Positions 10,318 through 21,472 are shown, numbered from the stretch's first letter. The stretch is DNA of 64,000 nucleotides from Lentisphaeria bacterium (GCA_022009855.1 CP091727.1:3596001-3660000); one strand, 5' to 3'. A program made the numbers and translations. The notes: generated from the letters alone by a model not told the origin.

Positions 10318-12355
10318 CTACCGGAGGTGCATTCTGGCGGGACATTGCGTCACTTCGTTCATCAGCGGCAGGATCAGTTTTTCCGGATCCGGCCCGTGGA
10401 CGGTACGGAACTGCCCGTTTTCCAGAATGGCGAGAATGTAGTTGTCGGGCGGCAAATCGACGAGCCCGGTGAGCACGCCGGCCGGACCGGATGCCGGTCC
10501 GAAGAGCAGATTGCGTTTTCCCTCTTCCAGAAATGTCGCGACAGCCGCGGCGCTCTCCAGGCGGCGCCACTTCTCCGCCCGGTTTCCCGGCGAGAGATGA
10601 ACGGCGAAGCACTCGTCTCCTTCCGGCAGAATCAAAATGCCGTAGGATTGCGAGAAGAGCGGCATCATAATGCCATCGATCACCAGCGCCGCATACGGGT
10701 CGGCGGTGACCCGGACTGTGCCATCCTGTATCCTTCCCGCCGGTGCGCCGGATTTTTTCCAGCAGAAGCTGTTCCAGTGCCGGCTTCGCGGTTGAGGAGT
10801 CGCCGCGCAACCGGTTGGGATTCGGATTGCCCAGTAGACTCTCTCCGAGCGGAAAAAGGTAGTTATGGCGTACTCCGACCAGGTCCAGCAGCGTCGGCGC
10901 CAGATCGAAGGTCTTGCCCTTGACTTTGATCCTGCGTGGAGTTCCTGCATTGAGGGCGAAGGCGAGCAGTCGCCGGCGCGGATTTTCCCGCAGGAGGTCG
11001 GTGGTGGTCGCGCCGTTCATGGCGAGGTGGTCGGTAACGACAAAGAGCACCGTATCCTTCCAGGCCGGGTGGCGCTTGAGTTGCTCGACGAATTCCCCAA
11101 GCGCCTGATCGGTGCGGTGAATGGCGGTGAGCAGCTGGGAGGGGGCTTCGCCGGGACGGGCGTAGACCGGTCCTTCCGGTGCCACGAATCCATTCGGATG
11201 ATGGGCGTCGATGGTCAGCAGTGTCAGCAGGAACGGGCGGTTTTGTTCGCTCAGAATACGGAATTTTTCCGCTCCGATGCGGAAGAGTATCGTATCGCGA
11301 CAGCCCCCCCATTCGCCTTCGAAGCCGAAGCGTTTCCGGATCTCCGGTGGCAGTGCTTCTGCAGCCCAAAGGTCATCATAACCGAATTCGGCGAGCATGA
11401 CACCGGCCCCGGCGAAATGTGAGTGAGGCGCTGTTCATGAAGCTGAGAAAGTATCCCGCTTTCTTCAGGATTCCGGGGAGCGAACTGAGGCGGTTGCCGA
11501 TCGCCGGATTGACGCCGTCGTTGCCGAGCCGTCCGGCAAGCTGGAGGTCGGTCAGGTCGTAGCCGGACTGTGACGCGAACAGGGCCCCGAAGGTGAAGGT
11601 CGCGTATTCGGCGGGCTGAACCTCTTCGAAGACGATAGCCTCCTCCATGAGTTTGCGGGTATTGGTGAGCAATCCGGGGAAACGCGCTTCATCGAGATAG
11701 CTGTTTTCGGTGCTCTCGAGATAGACGAGGACCAGATTCTTGCCCGGGATGGCGGTGACATCGTCGCGGTCCGGAATGTTGCGCTTGATGCCGAAGCGGG
11801 TGTAGTCTGTCTCGGTCACCGTCCGCTCCTTATGGGTCAGCGGGCGGTAAACCCAGAAGGAGAGCGCTTCGCCTGTCGGCGTGGGAAGAGTAACGAGCAG
11901 AATCAGCGCGGCAGCTCCGGCACAGTTGCCGATCCTCCTCCGGAGCTGTCCGGGAGCGGGAGGTTCAAAAAGCCGACCGCGACGGAGGCGGCAGCCAGAT
12001 AGAGCACGGCGGCGAGCGCCGCCCATTCGTAGCCGGACATGCCGTAGCGCAGAGTGTTGAGAGAGAGGTGCAGGGCGAATTCGTAGCTGAAGGTTTTGCC
12101 GCTGATCATCCAGGCGCCGCCCTCGGCGATGGCGGCGAGCAGAATGAGGAACATGACGCATCCGGTGAGGAGGGCGCGCCGCCGTTTCCACGTTGCCGGG
12201 AGCAGAGAAGCGGCAAAGGCGACTGTTCCCGCGCCAACGGTTGCCGAAATCGCCGCCCACAGGCAGCGGTCGAAAAGTTCAGCGGTGAACAGGGCGCTGA
12301 TGACGCCGGGCGCCAGAAGGAGCAGCAATGCGGTGAGAAACGCGGCGAAAGTCAT
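10318..12355 (-). CDS. OpgB/MdoB-like phosphoglycerol transferase, copy 3 (frame-broken)
   Basis: The third tandem paralogue. The start region (MTFAAFLTALLLLLAPGVISAL) resembles the N-termini of the other copies without their first 20 or so residues. It keeps all the family phrases: LVYLESTENSYLDEARFPG, YATFTFGALFASQSGYDL, TIDAHHPNG and TDHLAMNG. Frame breaks are near 11935-11945, 11413-11419 and 10745-10755. Codon use is more G+C-rich than in copies 1 and 2. A short C-terminal extension after LILPL is not shared with the other copies. Three adjacent paralogues imply duplication followed by divergence, perhaps for different acceptor glycans. Confidence 0.72.
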
Positions 12356-12487
12356 AGGGATTTCTCTCTCTTTTTCGGAACCGGCACTTGAAAATCAGCG
12401 GAACCGTGATATTTTTTATACTTGACTTTGAAATCGAAATTTAATTTAACAGAAATATAATATAACCTGAAAACGGAGTTGTGCAAA

Positions 12488-12691
12488 ATGAAAAAGGATA
12501 TCCATCCGAAATACGAAGATGCCGTCGTCACCTGCGCCTGCGGCGAAGTCTGGCATATCAAGTCCACCCGTCCGGAGTACAAGGTCGGCATCTGCGCGAA
12601 GTGCCACCCGTTCTTCACCGGCAAGCAGAAGTTCGTCGACACGGCGGGTCGTATCGACAAATTCAACCGTCGTTACAAGAAGCAGGCCTGA
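12488..12691 (+). CDS. rpmE: 50S ribosomal protein L31
   Basis: A 67-residue protein of the zinc-binding L31 type, beginning MKKDIHPKYEDAVVTCACGE. The four zinc ligands are present (Cys16, Cys18, Cys36, Cys39). L31 bridges the two ribosomal subunits, and the C+ form can store zinc. It sits immediately upstream of prfA, an arrangement common in bacteria, and is followed by a strong hairpin that probably ends its transcript. The ATG at 12488 is preferred to the GTG at 12479 because it gives the canonical N-terminus. Confidence 0.97.
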   Translation: MKKDIHPKYEDAVVTCACGEVWHIKSTRPEYKVGICAKCHPFFTGKQKFVDTAGRIDKFNRRYKKQA

Positions 12692-12712
12692 TTTCACCGG
12701 CTTGTTCGCAGA

Positions 12713-12755
12713 AACGGCCTGCCGCGGAAAGTGTTTCCGGGGCGGGCCGTTTTCA
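12713..12755 (+). terminator. Intrinsic terminator after rpmE
   Basis: A long hairpin with arms AACGGCCTGCC and GGCGGGCCGTT, continued inside by CGGAAA-GTG-TTTCCG, and followed by TTTTC. It lies 22 bases after the rpmE stop and 43 bases before the prfA start, so it may attenuate read-through into prfA. Confidence 0.7.
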
Positions 12756-12797
12756 ATTGTAAGAGATTCAACCTTACCGTAAACGGAAACGACTGAC

Positions 12798-13890
12798 ATG
12801 GTACCGGAAGATATCGCCGGATATATCGAAAAACTGCGGGTGCGCGGCCGCGAACTGGAAACCGCTCTGGCCGATCCGGCGATCTACGCGAAGACCGAGG
12901 AGTGCCGCCGGATCTCACGAGAGCACCGGAAGCTCGAGTCCCTCTTTGAAAAATTCGACGCCTGGACCGGCGCGCTCGACCAGATGGCGGAAAATCGGGA
13001 AATGCTTTCCGGCGAAAGCGATTCCGAGCTGCGCGACCTCATTTCCGCCGACATTGCCGACCTCGAAGCGAAGGCGAAGCAGCTGGAAGGGGAGATTCAG
13101 CTCTCTCTTCTGCCGCCGGATCCGAACGACTCCAAGAACATCATTGTCGAAATTAAACCGGCCGCGGGGGGGGATGAGGCGGCGCTTTTTGCCGGGGAGC
13201 TTTTCCGCGCCTATCTGAAATTCGCAGAAAAGCAGCACTGGCATGTGGAGCTGCTCGATCAGAGCGACACCGACCTCGGCGGCATCAAGAATGTTTCGTT
13301 TTCGCTCTCCGGCGAGGATGTCTATTCATTGATGAAGTACGAGAGCGGCGTGCACCGGGTGCAGCGGGTTCCCGCCACGGAAGCGGGCGGCCGCATTCAT
13401 ACCTCGACCGTCACCGTCGCGGTCATGCCGGAGGCGGAGGAGGTGGAGCTGGACATCCGCCCGGAGGATCTGCGGTTCGACGTCTTCCGGTCGAGCGGTC
13501 CCGGCGGGCAGTGCGTCAACACCACCGATTCGGCGGTGCGGGTGACCCACATTCCGACCGGCCTCTCGGTCGCCAGCCAGCAGGAGAAATCCCAGCATCG
13601 CAACAAGGAGATCGCGCTGCGCATTCTCTACGCCCGGATGCTCGAACTCAAGCAGCGCGAGGAGGCCGACAAGCAGGCCGCCGACAAGCGGTCGCAGGTC
13701 GGCACCGGGGACCGCAGCGAACGGATCCGCACCTACAATTTCCCGCAAAACCGGGTGACCGATCACCGGTTCAACATCAGCACCTTCGACCTGCCGAAGC
13801 TGATGGAGGGGGGAGTTCGGGCTGATTCTGGACCAGATCCTGATGATCGCCTGCGAACGGCGGCTTGATCAGCTCCGCACCGAACAGTAG
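12798..13890 (+). CDS. prfA: Peptide chain release factor 1 (one frame break near the 3' end)
   Basis: A class I release factor recognising UAA and UAG. The codon-recognition tripeptide of the PxT type is present as PAT (residues 192-194, in HRVQRVPATEAGG), and the peptidyl-tRNA hydrolysis motif GGQ is at 236-238 (SSGPGGQCVNTT). This is RF1 rather than RF2 (which has SPF). The frame breaks at the six-G run near 13806-13811, right after KLMEG. Removing one G restores the universal ending (EFGLILDQILMIACERR) and a stop at 13888-13890, for a total of 363 residues. Because RF1 is essential and single-copy, this is strong evidence that the break is a sequence error. No prmC follows, although prmC often follows prfA. 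Confidence 0.93.
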
Positions 13891-13903
13891 TGGGGGGCCG
13901 GTC

Positions 13904-14677
13904 ATGCTCGAATTCATCGAAAAGATCGCCCGAGAAGCAGGGCGGATTGCGGTTGAAGGCGGCACACATCTGACTGCCGGGCAGATTCACGCCAAGGGGA
14001 CGCCGACCGATATGGTGACCGAGATCGACCGCCGGGTCGAAGAGTTTCTGGTCGATGCGATTCGGCGGCGTTATCCGGAACACGGCATCTTCGGCGAGGA
14101 GACCGGCAGGACCGCCGGGAGTTCCACCTGGTGCTGGGTGATCGACCCCATCGACGGAACCACGAGTTTCATTCACGGTTTCCCCTACTATTCCATCTCG
14201 ATCGCCTGCCGGAAGGAGGGACGGACCGAGGCGGGGGTGGTTTACGCTCCCCGGCTCGGCGAGCTGTTCCGCGCGGAGCGCGGCCGGGGGGCGCAGCTCA
14301 ACGGCGACACCATTCATGTCTCGGATTGTGCGGAGCTGAAGAGCGCGCTGATGGCGACTGGATTCGCCTGCGTCCGCGCCGGAGTCCGTCCGGACAACCT
14401 CGATCTGATGCCGGAATTGGTCCGGTCGATTCAGGGGGTGCGGCGCTGTGGTTCGGCGGCGCTCGACCTCTGCAACGTGGCGGCGGGCCGGTTCGACGGC
14501 TACTGGGAGTGGGGGCTTCAGCTCTACGACATCGCCGCCGGAGCGTTGATTCTGGAGGAGGCGGGCGGCCGGATCACCGATTATTCCGGCGGAGCGGAGT
14601 ATCCAGAGAAGGGGGTGGCGGCGACCAACGGTCTGCTGCAGGAGAAACTTCTGCCGTTTCTTGTCCGAAAATCGTAA
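13904..14677 (+). CDS. suhB: Inositol monophosphatase family protein
   Basis: An intact protein of 257 residues. It has the metal-dependent phosphatase signatures GEE (about 64-66), DPIDGT (81-86) and, near the C-terminus, LYDIAAGALILEEAGG, the second metal-binding motif. The first tryptophan of the usual WD motif is replaced by tyrosine (LYD). The family hydrolyses inositol-1-phosphate, histidinol phosphate or related phosphomonoesters with Mg2+, and SuhB also acts in rRNA antitermination. The ATG at 13904 gives the normal start MLEFIEKIAREAG. It begins 13 bases after prfA ends and is probably in the same transcript. Confidence 0.88.
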   Translation: MLEFIEKIAREAGRIAVEGGTHLTAGQIHAKGTPTDMVTEIDRRVEEFLVDAIRRRYPEHGIFGEETGRTAGSSTWCWVIDPIDGTTSFIHGFPYYSISIACRKEGRTEAGVVYAPRLGELFRAERGRGAQLNGDTIHVSDCAELKSALMATGFACVRAGVRPDNLDLMPELVRSIQGVRRCGSAALDLCNVAAGRFDGYWEWGLQLYDIAAGALILEEAGGRITDYSGGAEYPEKGVAATNGLLQEKLLPFLVRKS

Positions 14678-14720
14678 CGAGATTTCCCACCGGGAAAACT
14701 GAACAGGAGAGTGCATCATC

Positions 14721-16104
14721 ATGAACGATTCCACACGTGAAAACCTCGGTTCCCGGCTCGGGTTCATTCTTCTCACCGCCGGGTGCGCCATCGGGCTCGG
14801 GAACATCTGGCGCTTCCCCTTCATCTGCGGGCAGTATGGCGGCGCGATCTTCGTGCTGATCTACCTCTTCTTTCTCATCACGCTGGGGTATCCGGTCATG
14901 GTGATGGAGCTGGCGCTGGGGCGCGCCAGCCGCCGGAACATCGTCGGAGCCTACACGGTTCTTCCCGCCTCCGGGAAGCGGAACTGGCGCCGGATCGGGA
15001 TGCTCTTCTTCACCGGAAACATCATTCTGATGATCTTCTACACCTCGGTGACCGGCTGGATGATTGCCTACGCCTGCAAATATCTCACCGGCAGCATCGC
15101 CGGTCTCCCGGCCGAAAAGGTCGGGCCTTTCTTCAACAACTTCCTCGCTTCGCCGGAGCAGATGGTCGGCTATATGCTGATTACGGTGGTGGGTTCTTCG
15201 CTGGTGTGCGCGCTCGGGCTGCGGCGCGGTGTGGAGCGGATCACCAAGATTCTGATGGGCTGTCTGCTGCTGCTGCTTTTCGGGCTCTGCATCCGTTCCT
15301 GCCTGCTGCCGGGGAGCGGGGGAGGGGCTGCGCTTCTATCTTGAGCCGAGCTTGAAATCGATTCAGAATGTAGGGCTGTTCAACGTGATCGTCGCGGCGA
15401 TGGGGCAGGCGTTTTTCACGCTCAGCCTCGGGATCGGCAGCATCGCCATTTTCGGCAGCTACGTCGATCGGACCCACTCGCTGGCGAAGGAGTCGCTGAT
15501 GATCATCGGTCTGGATACGCTTGTCGCACTGCTGGCCGGCGTGATCATCTTCCCCGCCTGTTTCAGCTACGGCGTGGATGTGGATTCCGGTCCGGGGCTG
15601 ATCTTCGTTTCGTTGCCGAACGTCTTCAACCACATGACGGGCGGCCGCTGGTGGGGAATGCTCTTCTTCGTCTTCATGAGCATCGCGGCGCTGACCACGG
15701 TGGTGGCGGTGTTCGAGAACCTGATCGGCTTCATGATCGATGAGTGGAAGTTTACCCGTCGCCGGGCGGCGTGGATCAACTGCGCGGTGATTGCGGTGCT
15801 TTCGCTGCCGTGCGCGCTCGGCTACAACCTGCTGCGGAACATCCGCCCGTTCGGCGGAAACTCCACCATCCTCGATCTGGAGGATTACATCGTCAGTGAC
15901 AACATCCTGCCGCTGGGCGGACTGCTGGTGGTAATTTTCTGCAGCTTCCGCGGCGCGTGGGGGTGGGAGAATTTCATTGCCGAGGCGAATACCGGGCACG
16001 GCCTCAAGTTCCCGAACCGTGCCCGGTATTACGTCTGCGTGGTGATTCCGCTCTTCATCGCCGGACTTTTTCTGACGGCGCTTTTCCGGCGCTGGTTCCT
16101 GTAA
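14721..16104 (+). CDS. Neurotransmitter:sodium symporter (SNF/LeuT family), one frame break
   Basis: A Na+-coupled amino-acid or amine importer with the LeuT fold. The family signature is intact: SRLGFILLTAGCAIGLGNIW, RFPFICGQYGGAIF and GYPVMVMELALGR in helices 1 and 2. The Na+ site of helix 6 appears as GQAFFTLSLGIGS. The frame breaks once in the G-rich stretch 15317-15328. The corrected protein is about 461 residues with 11-12 transmembrane helices, normal for bacterial members. It ends 3 bases before the convergent glycosidase gene. The substrate cannot be read from sequence. Confidence 0.88.
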
Positions 16105-16107
16105 GCA

Positions 16108-19100
16108 TCACTCCTGACGGGTCACGTGCCACGCGAGGACGCCGCCGGGAAAGCGGTCGGTCGCGATGGTGAAGGTGTTGCCGGAAACCGGGAGTTTCCC
16201 AGCACGTCGCCGTCAGCCGAGAGCGCCTGTACCTGAAGCGGCGCCCCCGGGGCGACCTTCAGCGTCACTTCGGCGCTTCCCCGCCGCACCAGCAGCGGCA
16301 GTTTTCCCTGACGGTTGACGAGACGGCAGTCGGAGTCGAAGAAGGTGGCGTCGCTGTTGGAAACGTCGGTCAGATGGAGCAGCAGGATGCTCCGGCTTTC
16401 TGTCAGTTTCCTCCCATCGAGGGAGAGGGCGGCAACCGTCGCGTGGGTGGAGACTTCCCTGACGCAGAGCACGCCTCCGGTGGCGAGATCACCGTTGGGA
16501 AGCGTCACCGATTCCGAGCGCGGGGTGCAGATGGCCAGCGTTCCTGACGGAGCGTCGATTTTGAGTTCTCCGGTGGCGCTGACGGTTCGGCGTTTCTCCA
16601 TCATCTCCTTCCACAGGGCGGCGTTCCGCCCGACGTCATTGAAATCGACCTCGGGGGAGACCGGTGCAACGCCGGGGGGGAGGGAATGACCGGCGACGTG
16701 GGAGCCGATTCCAGTGACGAAGCCGAGCATCTGGAACTTGAGCGGGAAGTTGAGCGCAAGCCGGCTGTCGAGCACGTTTCCCGGAACCGCCATGGAGAAC
16801 ACCTCCTGTGCCGGGCGGACGTCACCGCGCAGAAAAAGCATGGCGATGATCCGGTCCGACAGCTGCATGATCGGGTCGGCGACCGATTCGAAACAGCTGA
16901 CGGAGATGGTGTTTTTCCGGATGCGTTCGATGGTGTGAGAGTAGCAGAAGCGGTAGAGCCCGTCCCAGTTCTGCAGCGCGGCGTATCCGCCCATCATCGG
17001 ACCGCTTTCCGCTCGGAAGCGGTTCGGGCGGCAGTGATTGAATTCGGTCATGAAGAACGGCTTGCCCGGATTCCGGGTGGTCATCATCTGGCGCGGCATG
17101 TAGGAAAGAGTGGCGATGGCGGAGCTCTGCGTATGTCCGTTGACGGTTCTGCCGTCGATTTTGACATAGGAGCGGTGGTCGTGGTAGCCGTGGTCGTCCA
17201 CCACATCGAACTTGTCGCGCAGCGGAACGAAGTGGAGCCCCTGATGGTGGTTGACGCTGGTGACGGCGGCCTTGAGCTTGAGCTCCTCCTTGACGAAGCG
17301 GGCCATTTCCGCGAGACTGTTCCCCTTGAGTTCGAAGAGGAACTTGAGAAACTTCCGGTCGCCGGCATCGGCGCGGGCGTCGGGACAGTTGTTTTTCTTT
17401 TTCCACGCTTCGAAGAGCTGGAGATGGCGTTCGCGGGAGGCGAGTGTGTTGTTCCAGAAGACGAGCGGATCATCCTCGTTGACCAGATTGACGAAGACGA
17501 GCGCCGGTTCCTCGGCCAGCGTGAGCCCGGTGTAGGGGTTGCGGTGAGTGAGCCAGTTGCGGGCGAAGGTCTTCCAGTTCTCCAGCGCGGCGGAGTCGCT
17601 CTGGAACCAGGCCTTGGTGCTGCGGGGGATTCGTTTCCGGCAGGCGGTCGCCGGGTTTGAGTTTGCGGCTGGTGAAGAGATCGGTGGTGATGTAGATGCC
17701 CCGCTTTTTCAGCGCGGCGATGAAGAAATCGAGCCGGTCGACCATTTCGGCGTTCAACGTGGTGGAGTCGGCGGCGGCAGGATCGACGAGGCTGTTGTCG
17801 TGGTGATGGAAACGGACCGAATTGTAGCCGTTGCGGGCGATCTGGTCCGCGATCTTCTCCGCCTCCTCTTTCGACGGAAAGTTCGCGCTCTGGCAGAGGT
17901 TGGTTCCGTAGAGCTTCAGCCGCTTTGCCGGCGCCTTTTCAAACCGGAGTGTGCCGTCCGGAGCGGGGCGGACGAAGCCGTATTTCCCCGCCGGAGCGTC
18001 GAGCATCGGCTGAAAGTCGAGCGGACTGCCCGGCACGGTTTCGTTGCGGAAGTCCAGCCGGCACCAGTCAGCTCCGGCGGCGATGCGGGTGGGGAGATTC
18101 TTGCGGGAGGGCAGCAGGATCTTCTCCGGCGTAAAGGTCATGCCCAGCACGAACCAGATCACCTGCCGATGGGTGGCGCGCAGCGTGACGGCGACTGGCG
18201 TCCGGTTTTCCTGCAGCGGGAAGGTGGAGAGATAGGCGGAGACGCTGTTGTCCGCCCGGTCGCCGCGCCAGGCGACGACGGCGTTTTCCAGATTGCGTGA
18301 GCCGGTCCAGTTGCCGCAGTCGCGCAGGCCGGAGAGTGGGTAACGGCTCTCGCTTCCATCGGAATACCGGATGACGAGTTCGCCGAACTTCTCCGTCGGC
18401 GTCCACGCGGGAGGTGTGGAGGAAATTGAGCGAACGCATGCCCGCCGGAACCTTGACCGGAATGGTAAGTTCGGGTTGCGCGCCGCGTTTCTCACCGCCG
18501 ACGGCAGCGGCGCCGCGGGGGGAGACGGTGAAATCGAGCCCGAGCGCGGAGATCGTGCCGGGGCGGATCATGTAGAGCGACTCCTCCGGCCCCTGAAGGG
18601 TCCAGACCGGGAGCGTATTGCCCGGTTCCTCCCGGAAGGCGCGGGTGACGAATTTTTCGAGCGGGACCGGGACACCGGCGATCTTCCGCACGGTCATGTT
18701 CAGTTTGAGTTCCGCCCGGGAAACCTCTCCTCCCTCCGGTTGAAAGCAGAACATCACGCTGACGGTATCGTTTTTTTGACTGACTTTGCGGTTGTCCTGT
18801 ATGATCACCCGTCCGCCGGCGGGGCGGATGACCAGCTCTTCCGCGCCGAACGTGCGGAGCACCACCTCCTTTGACCAGCCGGCGTAGAGCCGGGCTTTCT
18901 CCGGCCGCTCCGGAACGTTGACCGCTTTGCCGTCAACGAGGATGGCGCACCGGTCGGCGGGCAGGGAAAAAATTGCCGCTGATCCGGTTCAGGCGGACCG
19001 GCTCCTGCATCGTGAGCACCGCATGAAGCTCCGCACTCTCCGTACCTGCGGGCGTGATCGATTCCGTGATAGAGCCCCGGCCGCTGCCGGGCAGGATGGT

Positions 19101-19322
19101 ACCGGAGAACTGTGCGCCGGAGGGGGCGACCCGGGATTTTTGCTCCTTCCAGTTCTTGTTGGAGACGAAGCGCCAGCGGGCGTCGCCGACGGCGATCTGG
19201 AAGGTCGCTCCATGAAAGGAGAAGGTGCCGTCTTTCTGGATGTTCAACGATTCGGGCAGGGGTGCGCCGACGGCGGCGATGCCGGAGAACAGAAGCAGAG
19301 TGGCGAGAATTTTCAATTTCAT
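16108..19322 (-). CDS. Large secreted GH-A-type glycosidase-like protein (frame-broken)
   Basis: A reconstructed protein of about 1070 residues with a signal peptide (MKLKILATLLLFSGIAAVGA). About 400 residues of beta-rich sequence precede a TIM-barrel region: LYGTNLCQSANFPSKEEAEK, then GYNSVRFHHHDN, then GIYITTDLF. The putative acid/base glutamate lies in FVNLVNEDDP and the putative nucleophile in FFMTEFNHCRP, as in clan GH-A (closest by eye to GH5 'cellulase' annotations). A C-terminal beta domain is homologous to the partial gene at the right edge of the window. Breaks are near 18972-18978 (A run), 18412-18418, 17628-17640 and 16200-16206. It starts 7 bases after the pseudopilin gene, so the two are coupled. 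Confidence 0.68.
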
Positions 19323-19329
19323 TTTTTCC

Positions 19330-20106
19330 TCAATCCAGTTTGAAATAGACATTATCGGCACCGATGAAGTGCTGCACGCCCGCGGAGAGCGACGGGGTCA
19401 GCCGGTAGCCGGCCGCGTTATCGGAGGAGGCGTGACCGTCGAAGAAGACGGCGTTGGCCTGATTGTTGTGCCGGAGATACATGCACAATCCGCCCGGTGT
19501 AGAGTAACGCAGGTGGATGTCGGCATGTTGAAGTCCGGCTGCTTCTCCTTTTGTGGTATCGCCGCCGGAGTCGGTCATCAGGATGGTTCCAGAGGGTTTC
19601 TTCGCCCGGGGCAGGACATAGAAGATCCACTTATTCACTTGTTTGACGAAGTTGCCCTGTTCCGCCGGGCAGTTGTAGTTGTATTGCGGGATGCCGTAGA
19701 CGCGCCAGAGCAGCTGGCCGCCACCTTCCGACGGTGTGACGCGCTGACTGACCGTGGGGCAGTAGAGCACTTCCGAAATGGAGACGGTTTCACCTTTTAC
19801 CGTCACCTTGTGACTGGGAAGATATTTGAGCTGAATGAGGTATTTGCTGTAGGGGAGGGCACCGCTGCCGGAGGCGTTTCTGCCGCGGGCAAGAAACACG
19901 CTCTGATAATCGTTCGCATAGAGGATGCAGGCGCTGCCGGCCTGTTTGAGCTGGTTCAGGCAAGTGGTGGTCTTCGCCCGTTCCCGCGCCTTGTTGAGCG
20001 CCGGCAGCAACATGGCGGCAAGAATGGCGATGATCGCGATAACGATCAGAAGTTCGATAAGCGTAAATGAACGGGATTCGGAATGTCGGGCGGATGAGTG
20101 TTTCAT
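19330..20106 (-). CDS. Pseudopilin / prepilin-type protein (cassette B)
   Basis: An intact 258-residue protein. A 13-residue basic leader is followed by the processing motif FTLIELLIVIAIIAILAAML and NKARERAKTTTC. It carries the exact H-X9-DG motif (RHNNQANAVFFDGHA). It is transcribed divergently from the AraC-type regulator and lies directly upstream of the large glycosidase-like gene, so it is the second instance here of the regulator/pseudopilin/enzyme arrangement. An AGGAGG ribosome-binding site precedes the ATG. Between the two divergent starts is about 136 bases of AT-rich DNA. Confidence 0.85.
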   Translation of the reverse strand: MKHSSARHSESRSFTLIELLIVIAIIAILAAMLLPALNKARERAKTTTCLNQLKQAGSACILYANDYQSVFLARGRNASGSGALPYSKYLIQLKYLPSHKVTVKGETVSISEVLYCPTVSQRVTPSEGGGQLLWRVYGIPQYNYNCPAEQGNFVKQVNKWIFYVLPRAKKPSGTILMTDSGGDTTKGEAAGLQHADIHLRYSTPGGLCMYLRHNNQANAVFFDGHASSDNAAGYRLTPSLSAGVQHFIGADNVYFKLD

Positions 20107-20242
20107 GGAACCTCCTTGTTGCTGTTGCGGTGAATCCTTTTTCTATATTTTACCAGAAAAAAATCGATTTTCCAACTTGTAAAAATGGGAAAGATATATA
20201 AATTTGTAGCATAGATATTCAAATTCGCCGGAGGGTGGAGAA

Positions 20243-21199
20243 ATGTCGTTTTCGATGCGTGGCAATGTGACGGTTTACTGTCGGACGCCCGGTTCGAGGG
20301 AATTTTCCTCTGCCGGTTACATGAAAGTTTCCCGTTGGCTGCGTGATGAGTCGTGGTACGATATCCATCCCTATTCGCTGGCGGTCTGGCCTCACCGTTA
20401 TGCGGACATCGTGCGGAATGGAAGCTGGTGGTTTCTGCGCAGCAATCACGCCTGCATCGGCTTGGAACTTCAGGTGGAAGGGGAGACGGTCTATGAGAGC
20501 GACGGTCGTCGCGAAGTGCTGTATCCTGGAGAGCTTTACGTGACGCTGCCGGGGCGGGACGTGCGTTTCGGCAGCGGGCCGTCGAAATTCGGGCGGCAGC
20601 TTCAGCTGGTGATTTCAGGTGGAATGGTGAAGCTGCTGGTGGAGTCGCTGGGCATGACCGAGTGCCGCAAAGTGGTATTTGGGCGTCCGGGGGAGCTGGA
20701 AGAGTTGCGAAGCAGGTTTGTACGCATTGCCGAACTGCTGGCGGCGCGGCGCCGGGAACAGGCTTCGGAAAATTCGCAGCTCGGTTACGCGATCATTCTC
20801 GGACTGGCGGAGAAATACAGCCTTTCAGTCGGCACAGAGCTGCCGCCGGTACTTACGCGCGCAGTGTGGTCGATGGAGGCCGACCGCGGCTGCCACCAGT
20901 CAGTAAGTCGTCTGGCGGCGGATCTGGGAACCAGCCGTGCGACCTTGACCCGGATGTTTCGCAACTTTCTCGGAATTTCGCCGCAGGCTTACTGGAATAA
21001 ACTGCGGATGGAAAGTGCGGTTCAGCTGGTCCGGGCGGGACAGTTGTCGTTCAAGGAGATTGCGGAACAGCTCGGATTTCGCAATTCACTTTATTTTTCA
21101 ACGGTATTCCGTCGCTACACCGGTCTCACCCCGACCGCCTTCCGCAACCATGGCGTGGTTTCTGCCGCGGCGGGAAAGGCTGTTTCGCCCGAAGAATGA
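20243..21199 (+). CDS. AraC-family transcriptional regulator
   Basis: An intact 318-residue protein. The N-terminal cupin-type sensor half includes HACIGLELQVEGETVYESDG. The C-terminal pair of helix-turn-helix motifs (about residues 205-305) reads QSVSRLAADLGTSRATLTRM and later SFKEIAEQLGFRNSLYFSTV, followed by GLTPTAFR, the classic AraC signature. Such proteins activate carbohydrate genes when the cupin binds a sugar. It diverges from the pseudopilin and glycosidase pair, which is its likely target. Confidence 0.92.
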   Translation: MSFSMRGNVTVYCRTPGSREFSSAGYMKVSRWLRDESWYDIHPYSLAVWPHRYADIVRNGSWWFLRSNHACIGLELQVEGETVYESDGRREVLYPGELYVTLPGRDVRFGSGPSKFGRQLQLVISGGMVKLLVESLGMTECRKVVFGRPGELEELRSRFVRIAELLAARRREQASENSQLGYAIILGLAEKYSLSVGTELPPVLTRAVWSMEADRGCHQSVSRLAADLGTSRATLTRMFRNFLGISPQAYWNKLRMESAVQLVRAGQLSFKEIAEQLGFRNSLYFSTVFRRYTGLTPTAFRNHGVVSAAAGKAVSPEE

Positions 21200-21223
21200 C
21201 ATTTGCCACCGTTTGGGTCAGAA

Positions 21224-21439
21224 GCGCGTTCATCGCCGCGATAGCTTCCCTCTCAACTTGGCTCGCGCTCTTGTTCAGCGCGTTCATCGCCGCGATAGCT
21301 TCCCTCTCAACTTGGCTCGCGCTCTTGTTCAGCGCGTTCATCGCCGCGATAGCTTCCCTCTCAACTTGGCTCGCGCTCTTGTTCAGCGCGTTCATCGCCG
21401 CGATAGCTTTCCTCTCAACTTGGCTCGCGCTCTTGTTCA
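21224..21439. repeat. Four tandem copies of a 54-bp repeat
   Basis: Four head-to-tail, almost identical 54-bp units, each beginning GCGCGTTCATCGCCGCGATA. Copy 4 has one C-to-T change, and a partial fifth copy begins at 21440. The period is a multiple of three. On the minus strand it would read as the repeating 18-mer LNKSASQVEREAIAAMNA, but there is no ribosome-binding site or independent coding evidence. I call it a non-coding minisatellite. It begins 25 bases after the AraC gene stop. Confidence 0.9.
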
Positions 21440-21472
21440 GCGCGGTCAGCGCCGCGAGCGCATGTGAGAGAA

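Noticed and set aside
13800..13815. Programmed frameshift in the release factor gene
   Set aside because: Programmed shifting is known near the start of RF2, not at the C-terminus of RF1; the six-G run and many similar breaks favour sequence error.
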